From: Bog-532 sp963824545
GTDB lineage: Bacteria > Actinomycetota > Actinomycetes > Streptosporangiales > Streptosporangiaceae
NCBI GenBank assembly: GCA_963824545.1
Contig: CAWGPP010000003.1
Coordinates: forward strand, 55,075-119,074
Length of the DNA stretch: 64,000 nucleotides
Direction: 5' to 3'
Below the pieces are notes generated by a model. That model ran no database searches. It saw nothing but the letters and a program-made list of their open reading frames with translations, and was not told where the DNA came from. Below, one piece after another: positions 1 to 8,383 of this stretch. Position numbers and translations under genes: made by a program. Within the stretch, counting starts at the first letter, position 1, and every line of letters begins with the position of its first letter.

Positions 1-1
1 T

Positions 2-571
2 GACCCACTGCAGATCGGATTGGCCTTCCTGCCCGTCGCGGTCGTGATGGGAACCCTGTCGGTGCGCTACACCGACCGGCTCGTCATGCGCTTCGGCGCT
101 CGCGCGACGATGTTTCCCGGCCTCGGCCTGATCGCCGCCGGACTGGCCCTGTTCGCCATCGTGCCGGCGGGCGGCGGCGGGTACCTGACCCACATCTTCC
201 CCGTCGTGCTCCTGGTCGGCGCCGGTGCGGGCCTGTCCTTCCCGGCCCTGATGGCGCTGGCCATGTCCAGCGCCACCCCGCAGGACGCCGGTCTGGCCTC
301 TGGCCTGGTGAATACGACCGCCCAGATCGGCGGCGCGCTGGGGCTCGCCGTGCTGGCGACCGTCTCCGCGTCGCGGAGCAGCACGCTGATCGCGGAGCAC
401 CATCCGGCTGCGGCCGCCCTGACCGACGGCTACCACCTTGCCTTCTGGATCGCCTGCGGCCTGGTGGTCGCGGCGACCGGGGTGGCGGCCGTCATGCTGC
501 GCCCGCAGCCCGCCCTCCCGCCGTCGCCTCAGCCGGCCCCCGAACTCGTCCCCGCCGGCCAGGCCGACTGA
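2..571 (+). CDS. MFS drug/metabolite exporter, DHA2 (EmrB/QacA)-like, C-terminal part
   Basis: The reading frame is open from the window edge, so the N-terminal two thirds lie outside. The 189 visible residues hold about four to five hydrophobic helices with short basic loops. A glycine-rich stretch (SATPQDAGLASGLVNTTAQ, then IGGALGLAV) matches the late-helix motif of the 14-TM DHA2 branch of the major facilitator superfamily. The proline-rich tail is presumably cytoplasmic. By family this is a proton-driven efflux pump in the plasma membrane; the substrate cannot be told from this part. No gene follows on the same strand for over 6 kb, so it ends its transcription unit. Confidence 0.85.
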   Translation, partial: DPLQIGLAFLPVAVVMGTLSVRYTDRLVMRFGARATMFPGLGLIAAGLALFAIVPAGGGGYLTHIFPVVLLVGAGAGLSFPALMALAMSSATPQDAGLASGLVNTTAQIGGALGLAVLATVSASRSSTLIAEHHPAAAALTDGYHLAFWIACGLVVAATGVAAVMLRPQPALPPSPQPAPELVPAGQAD

Positions 572-1009
572 CCGCTACCAGCGCCGCTGCCTCGTTCGCC
601 GGGTCGGTCAGGAAGTCGTCGATGTGGCGGGCGAGCGGATGGCCGGGCACCACGTCGCGGGCTGCCCACTCCGGCCGCGTGCCCGGAGTTGCCTGATAAC
701 CGGGAACCGGACCCGCGTCGGCGCGTCGGCGTCCGCGCAGGTGGCATCTTGTCATGGTGGCCGCTGTTGCCCGATAACGACGGTCCGGGCTATTCATGTA
801 AGCGGACCAACTTCGGTGACTGAACGTCATCGGAGCTGGTCGTGGGTTCAAATTGCCGAGATCGGACCTTCCCAGGCAAGCCTCTGAGCTGGCAGGTCCG
901 GTCAGATGAATACCCCTCACGACGGTTATCGCGAAACCTGGTCGGCCCGCTCGCGGGGCGACAGCGCAAAAATCCACGAGCCGGCTGATTTTCGCAGGGA
1001 CACCGGCAC
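572..1009. other. Gene-free stretch between convergent genes
   Basis: No reading frame here has a credible start, ribosome site and family signature. The minus strand at about 590-680 has protein-like composition (HPLARHIDDFLTD), vaguely reminiscent of the N-terminus of tyrosine recombinases, but it is too short and broken to call. The stretch separates the ends of the MFS gene and the broken dehydrogenase. Confidence 0.4.
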
Positions 1010-1861
1010 TTACTGGACGGTAACCACCACCTTGCCGAAGGAGCGTCCCTCCCGGAAGTAGCGGTAGGCCTCCTTGGCCTCGGCAAAGCCGAAGATCCGG
1101 TCGATGACCGGGCGGGTGCCGTGCTGCTCAAGGGCACGGTTGAGGGACTCGAAGCTGCTGCGGCTGCCCACCGCGTGTTTGCGGATGGTGACAAAGCGGC
1201 CGTTGAGCAGGTCCAGGTGCAGCTCAGCCCCGCCCGCGGGGAATGCCCCGAGCAGGGCGATCTGGCCATTGAACCCGGCGGCGAGCACGGACTTCTCCAG
1301 GGCGCCCGGGCCGACAGCGTTGACCACGTGGTCGGCGCCGAGTCCGCCGGTCAGCTCGACGGCCAGCTTGTCCCACTCGGGAGTGACCTGCCGGTCGATG
1401 ACCTCGGCAGCGCCAGCCGAGATCAGCCGCCCCATGTTCTGCGCGCCGGAGGTGACTGCGATGACCCTGCCACCAAGCGCGGACGCCAGCTGGATGCCGA
1501 ACAGGGCGACGGCGCCTGTCCCGACCGTGAGCACTTTCTCCCCGGCGACCAGTGGCCGGTCGGCGGTGGTCAGCGCCGACCAGGCGAGCACCGCCGCGCA
1601 GGGCAGGGTCGCGGCCTCTTCGAATGAGAGGTGCTCCGGGACCTGCACCACGGACATCTCGTCAATGACCTGGTAATGCGCCAGCATGCCGTCGTAGGTG
1701 CAGCCGGTCTGCTCGCCGGCGACCGCGAGGCTCATTGGGCCGTCGATCCACCGGCGGAAGTAGGTGACGGCTACCCGGTCGCCGACCTGCGCGCGGGACA
1801 CGGCGTTCCCCACCGCGACCACCTCGCCGGCCGACGCCGCCACGGCCAGCTGACTGAGCAC
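1010..1861 (-). pseudogene. Zinc-type alcohol dehydrogenase / quinone reductase (MDR), 5'-truncated
   Basis: The 283 codons encode the cofactor domain and the distal catalytic part of a medium-chain dehydrogenase/reductase. Visible are the GDRVAV motif, a proline-and-glutamate stretch typical of the hinge, the nucleotide-binding segment VLTVGTGAVALFGIQLA, and the C-terminal EAKEAYRYFREGRSFGKVVV signature. Family members are about 335 residues. The first 55-60 residues, which start the GroES-like fold, are missing, and similarity begins abruptly at ASAGEVVAVG, exactly where an AraC-like fragment in another frame ends. No ribosome site precedes the apparent start. I read this as a recombination or deletion product. 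It may be untranslated, or translated poorly from an internal ATG. Confidence 0.75.
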
Positions 1862-1962
1862 GCGGCGATCTCCGCCGGGGACAGCCCGGGGTCGCCCAGG
1901 TGCTGCTGGATGAACGCGAGGCGTTCGGCGATCTCGCGGCCGGGGATGTCGTGGACGGACAT
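1860..1962 (-). pseudogene. 5' fragment of an AraC-family regulator gene
   Basis: An ATG at 1962 is preceded by a strong AGGAGG-type ribosome site. About 34 codons follow; ERLAFIQQHLGDPGLSPAEI matches the first helix and turn of the AraC/XylS helix-turn-helix domain (usually followed by an AA and the recognition helix). Similarity stops at the junction near 1861, where sequence of the truncated dehydrogenase begins in a different frame. The good start with no body suggests a deletion removed the 3' part of this gene together with the 5' part of the dehydrogenase. It lies 33 bp downstream of the M24 peptidase gene on the same strand. Confidence 0.5.
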
Positions 1963-1994
1963 GGAGCCTCCTGAACAGTTGGTGAGTCCGCTGA

Positions 1995-3251
1995 TCAGGC
2001 GCGTAGCAGCTGGGCGGTGAGCGGGTTGAGCTCGAGGGGGTCGTCCTCGCCGACGATCACGGTGCCGCCGATGTTGACCATCCGGCCGTTGATCACGCAG
2101 CTGGGCTCGAACGCGAACGTCATCCCGGGTGCCAGCGGGAGTTCGCCGCCGATGGTAGGCACCTCGCTGAGCTCGCCGTAGTCCTGCGCCGGACCGTAGG
2201 TGCGCAGTCCCCAGCCGAAGCCGCACACAGGACCGTAGGGGTTGATGCTGTGCACCATCGGGTGCACGTTCCACCCGGCGGCGTCCTTGAGAGTGCGGAC
2301 CATCGCATCGGCCACCTCGCCGAAGGTATGTCCGGGCCTGAGCAGCGAAAGACCGATGTCGTAGCACGCGCGGGCGACCTTGGCGGCCTCCTCGATATCG
2401 GGGTGAACTTCGCCGACCGCGATCGCCACCTGGTGCTGGCTTTCCTTCAGGGCGATGGAGTTGAACACCTCTGCCATGATCACGTCGCCGTCCTTGATCA
2501 CCCGCGGCGGTTGCGGCCGGTAGGACCAGGGTGCCGGGCCCCAGGACACGAACCCCGGGCCGGAGGAGATGAGCATGTGCGGGGTATGCGCACCGCGGCG
2601 CAGGCCCTCAGCCATCCCGGCGGTGAACACCTCGGCCTCGCTGACCCCCGGGCGGCATGCTTCCAGCATCGCCTGGGCCATCGCGTCACCGATTGCCGCG
2701 ACGTGCCGGACCAGCGCCAGTTCCTCCTCGGAGTTGCGTATGATACGGCGCAGCAGGCTGAACCACACCGGCTTGAATGTGGCCTGCGGAAACTGCTCGG
2801 TCAGCGGGGCGTACAGCGCGTGCGGCAGGACTGGCACGATGTGCCATGGCGGGTATGGCTCCAGGCCGATCACTCCTACGGTCCCCCGGTGCAGCCCATG
2901 CTCGGTGAGCAGTTGGGCCACGTGGGCGGGGTCCTTGCCGACCCGGATGCTGGCGGGCGCTATCCACAGCGCATCGCCGCGCTTGCGCGCCTCGATGTTG
3001 TCCTGGATGCTCATCGGTGACCATGCCAACTGCGTCGGCTCTTCCTCGCCCGCGAAGAACATCACGATCGATCCGGGCCGGTCGTTGGTGAAGTACACAT
3101 CCGGCGCGAACGGCGCCACCGGCGCGCATTCATGCTCCCCGAAGACCAGGAGCGCATCGACCCCCTCGGCCCGCATCAGGTCCTGGGCAATCGCCCAGCG
3201 GCGGTCACGCTCAGCGAGGGAGTAGCGGGGAACATCCGTCTGATTTGCCAT
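1995..3251 (-). CDS. M24-family (Xaa-Pro peptidase / creatinase-like) protein
   Basis: This 418-residue protein has the two-domain layout of prolidase/creatinase proteins: an N-terminal creatinase-N domain (about 15-170, with LLVFGEHE and the LxxxLRRIIRNSEEELALV linker) and a C-terminal pita-bread domain (about 175-415). The start at 3251 has a clear GGGAGG ribosome site. The usual five metal ligands (D, D, H, E, E) appear poorly kept: the first Asp position reads IMAEVFN, the second reads SQHQVAIA instead of xDxxRT, and the last Glu region reads NIGGTVIVGED. His (HPMVHSI) and one Glu (FAFEPS) remain. By analogy with creatinase it may work without metal, on a small amidine or amide, or bind without catalysis. 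It heads a run that continues into the AraC fragment. Confidence 0.8.
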   Translation of the reverse strand: MANQTDVPRYSLAERDRRWAIAQDLMRAEGVDALLVFGEHECAPVAPFAPDVYFTNDRPGSIVMFFAGEEEPTQLAWSPMSIQDNIEARKRGDALWIAPASIRVGKDPAHVAQLLTEHGLHRGTVGVIGLEPYPPWHIVPVLPHALYAPLTEQFPQATFKPVWFSLLRRIIRNSEEELALVRHVAAIGDAMAQAMLEACRPGVSEAEVFTAGMAEGLRRGAHTPHMLISSGPGFVSWGPAPWSYRPQPPRVIKDGDVIMAEVFNSIALKESQHQVAIAVGEVHPDIEEAAKVARACYDIGLSLLRPGHTFGEVADAMVRTLKDAAGWNVHPMVHSINPYGPVCGFGWGLRTYGPAQDYGELSEVPTIGGELPLAPGMTFAFEPSCVINGRMVNIGGTVIVGEDDPLELNPLTAQLLRA

Positions 3252-3452
3252 GACAACCTCCCTGGCCGAATCGCCTTTGCCAACATTTCGTTGGCAAACA
3301 ACGCCCGGGGTGCTCGCGCCCGGCCCTCGGCCTCTGGATACGGATTTGCTTCACTGTCATCTCCTCGGCCAGCCGCCATGTCCGGGCCCGGCAATCAGGG
3401 GCCTGACCGTGGTGGGACTGGTTCTTCGAGGGACGGTACGAGCCGGCGCCGC

Positions 3453-3500
3453 AGTGGGCGTCACCCGGAAGTGCGCATGCGGGTGGAACCTTCGGCGCGC
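3453..3500 (+). repeat. Left arm of an imperfect inverted repeat flanking the LuxR gene
   Basis: Its first 40 bases match the reverse complement of 6522-6561 at about 35 positions, and similarity continues more loosely into the GGCACGGnnGTGCCGCC segment. Each arm contains an internal CACCCG...CGGGTG dyad. It lies in the 326-bp gap between the start of the M24 gene and the 3' end of the LuxR gene. It could be a regulator-binding region copied with the LuxR paralogues, or the end of a former mobile cassette. Confidence 0.6.
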
Positions 3501-3577
3501 CGCCCGCTGGCACGGCAGTGCCGCCGGGCCGGCCCTGGGCACGACGGTGCCGCCCGGGATCGACCGCAGGTGCCGGG

Positions 3578-6367
3578 CTAGGGGATCAGGCCGAGCTGGC
3601 GGGCCCGGGTGACAGCCTCGGTGCGGTTAGCCGCGCCGAGCTTGCCCAGCAGGTGGCTGACGTGCTTTTTCACCGTGTCCAGGCTGACCACCAGCTCCTC
3701 GGCGATCCGCGGGTTCGGCGTGCCCGCGGCCAGCAGCACCAGGATTTCCCGCTCCCGGGCGGTCAGCTGCTCGACCAGGCCCGGCACCGCCGCGGCGGCG
3801 GCTCGCCGGGCGCCCGGCGCGGCGTCCTTGCCGCCGAAGGCCCGCAGCACCTCGGCCAGGCAGCCGAGCGGGACGCCGCGGGCGGCGCCGCGTTCTGCCT
3901 TCTGCGCCGCGACCAGCCGGGCCAGCAGCGCGGCCATCGGCGCGCCCCCATCGGCGAACACCCGGACATAGCCCTGCGGGCAGCCCAGTATCAGCGCCCC
4001 GGCCAGGGCGCCCACCGCAGCGTCCTCCTCACCTGCGGCGGCCAGCGCCAGCGCCCGCAGCGCCTCGATCTCGATGACGCTGCCCACCCGGTCCTGGGCG
4101 GCCGCCGCCGCGTGCAGCCGCTCCAGCAGCCCTAGCGCCGCGCCGGGACGGTCCTGCGCGAGCAGCACCCGGGCCAGCACCAGGTACTCCGGCTCCCGCG
4201 GGTAGGACGGCTCATCGTCCGCATCGAGGCCGCGTTCTTCTGTCCAGCGGGTGGCCGCGGCGACCTCGCCCTGGGCCAGCAGCAGCCGCGCCCGCTGCGC
4301 CGGGACCGGGTTGAGCAGGCTGGCCACGTCCCCGCTCGCGCCCACCTGCCCGGCCTCGTCCATGGCCGCCAGGCCACCGGCCGCATCGCTCTGGGCCTGC
4401 CGGATCCAGGCCAGCGTCACCAGGCCATTTGCCAGGGGCTGGGTGTGCGCAGACTGCCTGGCTAGGGGGATGCCCTCGGTCACGTGGCGGAGGGCCGCGT
4501 CAAGCTCGCCCTGCTGGTAGGCGACCTCCGCCATACCCACATACCCGGTGCCAGCCACGGGCAGGTGCGGGCGGCCGGGCACGGCCGCGATATCGACCGC
4601 CTGCTGGTAGGTGCCGAGCGCCGCGTCCAGGCGGCCCCCGGCACGCTGGATCTGGCCGAGGTGGTGGCAGCCGCGGACCGCCAGGGCGCTTTCGCCGGCC
4701 GCCCGCCACTGCGCGGTAATCGACGACAGCAGCTGCTCGGCTTCGGTGAGCCGGCCGCGCATCCACTCGGCAAGGCTGAGGTAGCCGCGGGCGTGGGACG
4801 CCAGCATCCACTCGTCGTCGCCGATCCCGGCCAGGGCCTGCGACGCGAACGCGGCCGCCCCCTCGGCGTCGCCGCGGAGCGCAGCGAGGTACGCACGCTG
4901 GGTCGTGACCGCCGTGGGCACGTTCACCAGCCAGCTCCCCCGGTCGGCCGACGGCACGGAAGGCTCACCCGCCACGCCAGCAGCGCCCGCCTGCGCGCGC
5001 TCGGCGGCATCCAGCAGCTGCCCGGCCGCCTCCACCCGGCCGCCGGCCAGGGCCATGCGCGACCGGGCCAGCAGCAGCCGCGGCCGCGAACTGGCTATTT
5101 CGGCCGGGATCGCCGCGAGCCACCGCTGCACCGTCGCCCCCTCGCCCCGCCGGAAGAAGAGCGCGTCGAAATGCCGTTCGATCAGCCGGGCGGCCCAGAC
5201 GGGATCTCCGGCCGCCAGCGCGTGCCGTATCGCCTCATCGGCCAGCCCGTGTTCCTCGTGCCAGGCCGCCGCGTTGCGATGTAGCTGCCCCGCTTGGCCA
5301 GGCTGCTCCACCTGCTGGCGGGCGCGCAGCAGGTCGGCGAACAGGTGGTGGTAGCGCCACCAGCCGCGCACCTCATCGAGCGGCATCAGGAACAGGTTGG
5401 CCCGCTCCACCTGCCCCAGCAGCGCCTGGCTGTCGGTGCGGCCGGTGACCGCGTCGCATAGCGAGCCGGACAGGCGCTCCAGCACTGAGGTCTGCAGCAG
5501 GAAGGCGCGCACCTGTTGTGACTGGCGCTCTAGCACCTCCTCAGCCAGGTAGTCCAGGACATAACGATGGCTGCCCGTAAACGCCGCCACGAACCCGGCG
5601 GGGTCGGCGTGGCCGCGCAGCGACAGGGCGGCCAGCTGCAGGCCCGCCGCCCACCCTTCGGTCCGTGCCGCCAGCGCCGCCACCGCGGCCCCGGGCAGGT
5701 CGGCTCCGATCGCCTCGCCCAGCAAGGCCGCGGTCTCGTCCAGCGTGAAGCGCATGTCGGGGGCGCGCAGTTCGGTGAGCTGCCCGCGCGCGCGCAGCCG
5801 CGCCAGCGGCAGCGGCGGGTCGGCCCGCCCGGCCAGAACCAGGCGCAGGCCCCGCGGCAGGTGCTCGAGCAGGAACGCCAGCGAGGCGTGCACCGGCTGG
5901 GCGTCGACCAGGTGGTAGTCGTCGAGGACCAGCAGTATCTCGTCCTCGCCAGGCTGGGCAGCCAGCTCGTTGATCAGGGCCGCCACCAGCCCCTCAAAGG
6001 CCCGCGGGGGCGGGGGGCCGAACAGCGGGCCGGTGTGCCCGGCTATCCCCGGGCACACCGGATCCAGCGCAGCGACGACATGGCGCCAGAACCGCGCCGG
6101 GTCGTTGTCTCCGGCGTCCAGTGACAGCCAGGCGATCGGCCACCGGCCCTGGCGCGCCCAGTCAGCCAGCAGGGCCGTCTTGCCGAACCCCGCCGGCGCG
6201 CAGACCAGGATCAGGTCCCGGCCCAGCGCCTGGCCGAGCTGGTCCAGCAGGCGGGGACGGGCCACGAAACCAGGCTGGAGGCGGGGCAGGTACAGCTTGG
6301 TGGCCAGCAGGACATCCTGCTCAGCCGCGGCAGCCGCGGACGGGGGTGCCGTCTGGGGCTCAGCCAT
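3578..6367 (-). CDS. MalT-type LuxR-family transcriptional regulator (large ATP-binding, STAND-like)
   Basis: The protein is 929 residues, the normal size of this class. Order: short Ala/Pro leader; NTPase core with P-loop CAPAGFGKTALL (Lys63) and Walker B LLVLDDYHLVD (about 145); winged-helix/arm region (RTEGWAAGLQLAALSLRG, then RWWRYHHLFADLL); a TPR-like helical repeat region (about 400-800); and a C-terminal LuxR helix-turn-helix (LTAREREILVLLAAG ... VKKHVSHLLGKL, about 868-929). Such proteins are ATP-dependent activators that bind an effector and then DNA. No ribosome site is obvious at the ATG. The gene is flanked by inverted repeats, and a 222-codon piece of a close paralogue lies 600 bp upstream, so this regulator has been duplicated locally. 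Its target is unknown. Confidence 0.9.
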   Translation of the reverse strand: MAEPQTAPPSAAAAAEQDVLLATKLYLPRLQPGFVARPRLLDQLGQALGRDLILVCAPAGFGKTALLADWARQGRWPIAWLSLDAGDNDPARFWRHVVAALDPVCPGIAGHTGPLFGPPPPRAFEGLVAALINELAAQPGEDEILLVLDDYHLVDAQPVHASLAFLLEHLPRGLRLVLAGRADPPLPLARLRARGQLTELRAPDMRFTLDETAALLGEAIGADLPGAAVAALAARTEGWAAGLQLAALSLRGHADPAGFVAAFTGSHRYVLDYLAEEVLERQSQQVRAFLLQTSVLERLSGSLCDAVTGRTDSQALLGQVERANLFLMPLDEVRGWWRYHHLFADLLRARQQVEQPGQAGQLHRNAAAWHEEHGLADEAIRHALAAGDPVWAARLIERHFDALFFRRGEGATVQRWLAAIPAEIASSRPRLLLARSRMALAGGRVEAAGQLLDAAERAQAGAAGVAGEPSVPSADRGSWLVNVPTAVTTQRAYLAALRGDAEGAAAFASQALAGIGDDEWMLASHARGYLSLAEWMRGRLTEAEQLLSSITAQWRAAGESALAVRGCHHLGQIQRAGGRLDAALGTYQQAVDIAAVPGRPHLPVAGTGYVGMAEVAYQQGELDAALRHVTEGIPLARQSAHTQPLANGLVTLAWIRQAQSDAAGGLAAMDEAGQVGASGDVASLLNPVPAQRARLLLAQGEVAAATRWTEERGLDADDEPSYPREPEYLVLARVLLAQDRPGAALGLLERLHAAAAAQDRVGSVIEIEALRALALAAAGEEDAAVGALAGALILGCPQGYVRVFADGGAPMAALLARLVAAQKAERGAARGVPLGCLAEVLRAFGGKDAAPGARRAAAAAVPGLVEQLTAREREILVLLAAGTPNPRIAEELVVSLDTVKKHVSHLLGKLGAANRTEAVTRARQLGLIP

Positions 6368-6512
6368 CGGCGACCTACCACTCAGCGCATCCAGCGATGA
6401 TCAGCATCGCTGCCAGGTCCGGTCATTCTAACTGCCGCGCTGCCGGGGGAAGTGCCCTGCCCTCGCGAGCCAGGGCACGGCGCGCCCCGGGGCGGCACCA
6501 CCGTGCCCGACG

Positions 6513-6561
6513 CCTCGCCGGAAGATTCCACCCGCATGGGCACCTTCGGGTGACGCCCACC
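6513..6561 (-). repeat. Right arm of the inverted repeat flanking the LuxR gene
   Basis: Partner of 3453-3500 in opposite orientation; see that entry. It lies 145 bp upstream of the LuxR start codon, so this copy could belong to the promoter region of the regulator. A degenerate further copy (GTGCGGGTGAACC) follows at about 6578-6590. Confidence 0.6.
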
Positions 6562-6584
6562 CTCGGGAGGCTTCGTAGCGTGCG

Positions 6585-6942
6585 GGTGAACCAGACATGC
6601 ACCGGCAGGGTCGCGGCGGGCGGCGGTGTATTCGCCTATCTCGCCGTCCCGCCAGGCCGCGGGGCTGGCGACCCCGCGGCGGAGCAGGAAGGCGGTGAAG
6701 GCGGGCCAGTGCCGCAGCACCCACCGGCCGATTCCGGGGTATTCCAGGAGCGCGATGTACCAGTAGCGCCAGGCGTGCGGCAGCATCCGCCGCCGCAGCG
6801 GCCATGGGTGCACCGTGTTGAGGGCCAGGAAGCCGCTGACCCGTTCCGGGGCTGCCAGGCTTATGCGGAAGCCGATCACGCCGCCCCAGTTATGGCCGAT
6901 CAGCTGTATCCGCTCCAGGCCAGGGCTTCCATCAAGGCGAGC
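6585..6942 (-). pseudogene. Alpha/beta hydrolase (epoxide-hydrolase-like) internal fragment
   Basis: On the minus strand, LERIQLIGHNWGGVIGFR gives the nucleophile-elbow region of an alpha/beta hydrolase, with Asn-Trp in the G-H-x-W-G-G context. It is followed by ERVSGFLALNTVHPW and a cap-like helical stretch ending at about EYTAARRDP. Both ends are missing: there is no N-terminus or oxyanion HGxP motif, and no catalytic Asp/His. Upstream it breaks at about 6942, where LuxR sequence begins on the opposite strand; downstream it breaks near 6590. It cannot be functional. Confidence 0.65.
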
Positions 6943-6944
6943 AC

Positions 6945-7615
6945 GTCTCGCACCGAGGGGTGGGCGGCCGGGCTGCAGCTGGCCGCCCTTTCATTGCGGG
7001 GGCAGGCGGATCCCGCCGGGTTTGTGGCGGGCTTTTCCGGCAGCCACCGCCACGTGCTGGACTACCTGGCTGGAGAGGTGCTCGACCAACAGCCGGAGGA
7101 GGTGCGCACCTTCTTGCTGGAAACCTCCGTGCTGGAGCGGCTGTCTGGCCCGCTGTGCAACGCGGTCACCGGCCGGACAGGTGGCCAGATGATGCTGGAG
7201 CAGGTGGAGCGGGCGAACCTGTTCCTGGTGCCGCTGGATGAGGTGCGCGGCTGGTGGCGCTACCACCACCTGTTCGCCGACCTGCTCCGCTCCCGGCTGC
7301 AGCAGCAACAGCCCGATCGTCTCGCGGAACTGCACCGCAACGCGGCTGCCTGGTCAGCAGAGCACGGGCTGGCCGACGACGCCGTGCGCCACGCAGTAGC
7401 CGCCGGGGAGATGACCTGGGCGGCCCGGCTGGTCGAGCAGCACGTCGACGGCCTCATCTTGCGCAGCGAAGGGGCCACCCTGGCCCGGTGGCTTGCGGCG
7501 CTGCCAACCGAGCTGGCCTCATCCCGTCCACGGCTGTGCCTGGCACAGACGTTCGTGGCGGTCGCCAACGGCGACCTGGCCGCAGCCGAGCCGCCGCTCG
7601 ACGCCGCGGAGCGGC
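6945..7615 (+). pseudogene. MalT/LuxR regulator, internal fragment paralogous to the intact gene
   Basis: About 222 codons, from RTEGWAAGLQLAALSLRG to AAEPPLDAAER, are very similar to residues ~230-450 of the LuxR protein encoded at 3578-6367. The NTPase P-loop domain and the DNA-binding domain are both absent. The left end abuts the hydrolase fragment (opposite strand) and the right end abuts an ABC ATPase fragment in another frame. The frame is uninterrupted inside the fragment, so the rearrangement may be recent. No promoter or start is visible. Confidence 0.8.
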
Positions 7616-8127
7616 GACAACGTTGCTGTGGATCACATCGACCTGGCGGTTCCGGCCGGGTCGTTCTTCGGCCTGGCCGGGCCGAACGGGGCGGGCAAGA
7701 CCACGTCGCTGTCGATGGCGGCGGGGCTGCTGCGCCCCGATGGCTGCACCGTGCGGATCTTCGAGCGGGACGTCTGGGCCGATCCGGTCGCGGCGAAGGC
7801 ACTGACCGGCGTGCTGCCCGACGGCATGGCCCTGCCGGACCGGCTGTCCGGCCGGGAGGTCCTGCTGTATCTCGGGCTGCCGCGGCGACCGTCCGTACCA
7901 TCCTGCAGCGGTTCGCGGCCGGCGGCGGTTCGGTCATCTTCTCCAGTCACGTGATGGCGCTGGTGGAACGGCTCTGCGATCACGTCGCGGTGATCGCGAA
8001 GGGCACGGTGGTGGCCAGCGGCCCGCTGGACGAGGTGCGCGGCGGTCAGCCCCTGGAAGACGCCTTCGTGCACATCGTCGGGGCGCGGACAGGCGGCGCG
8101 GAAGGGCTGTCGTGGCTGGCGTCCTGA
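7613..8127 (+). pseudogene. ABC transporter ATPase with a missing start and an internal deletion
   Basis: The first part (VDHIDLAVPAGSFFGLAG, then PNGAGKTTSLSMAAGLLRPDG) carries a perfect Walker A. It runs to GREVLLYLGL in one frame; the next recognisable part (AATVRTILQRFAAGGG, then SVIFSSHVMALVERLCD with the switch His, then IAKGTVVASGPLDEV) is in another frame. What should lie between, the Q-loop, the ABC signature and Walker B, is absent. The junction is at about 7881. The first 15-20 residues are also replaced by LuxR sequence at about 7613. By similarity it was the ATPase of a drug- or lantibiotic-type ABC-2 exporter; its permease fragment follows and overlaps it. Confidence 0.8.
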
Positions 8128-8366
8128 TCGAGATGCGCGGCGCGATCCTGCGCCGCGGCGTGTCCGGGTCCCGCGGCCGCCTGATCGGCGGCCTGCTGCT
8201 CGCGCTGTTCGTGACGCTGCTGGCCGCCGGGACCCTGCTGGCCGGCCTGGCGCACTATCACTACCCGGGCGCGGGCGCCGCCGTGGTCGCGACGCTCAGC
8301 TTCGGCTGGGTGACCGGCCCGCTGCTGACCGGTGACGATCTGATCCGCCAGGCCATCGGATTCTGA
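8112..8366 (+). pseudogene. ABC-2 type permease, 5' fragment
   Basis: This GTG-started frame overlaps the end of the ATPase frame, as in an operon. It encodes 84 residues: a basic N-terminus, one long hydrophobic helix (LIGGLLLALFVTLLAAGTLLAG) and a second (VVATLSFGWVTGPLLTG). The GW(V)xGPLLxG segment is typical of large actinobacterial ABC permeases of about 500-550 residues, so only the N-terminal sixth remains before a stop at 8364-8366. It is non-functional with its ATPase. Confidence 0.6.
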
Positions 8367-8383
8367 AACCACAAGGAGAAATC

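Noticed and set aside
2250..3020. Plus-strand frame opposite the M24 gene
   Set aside because: It is a His/Gly/Arg-rich shadow without a ribosome site; the minus strand encodes a recognisable family.
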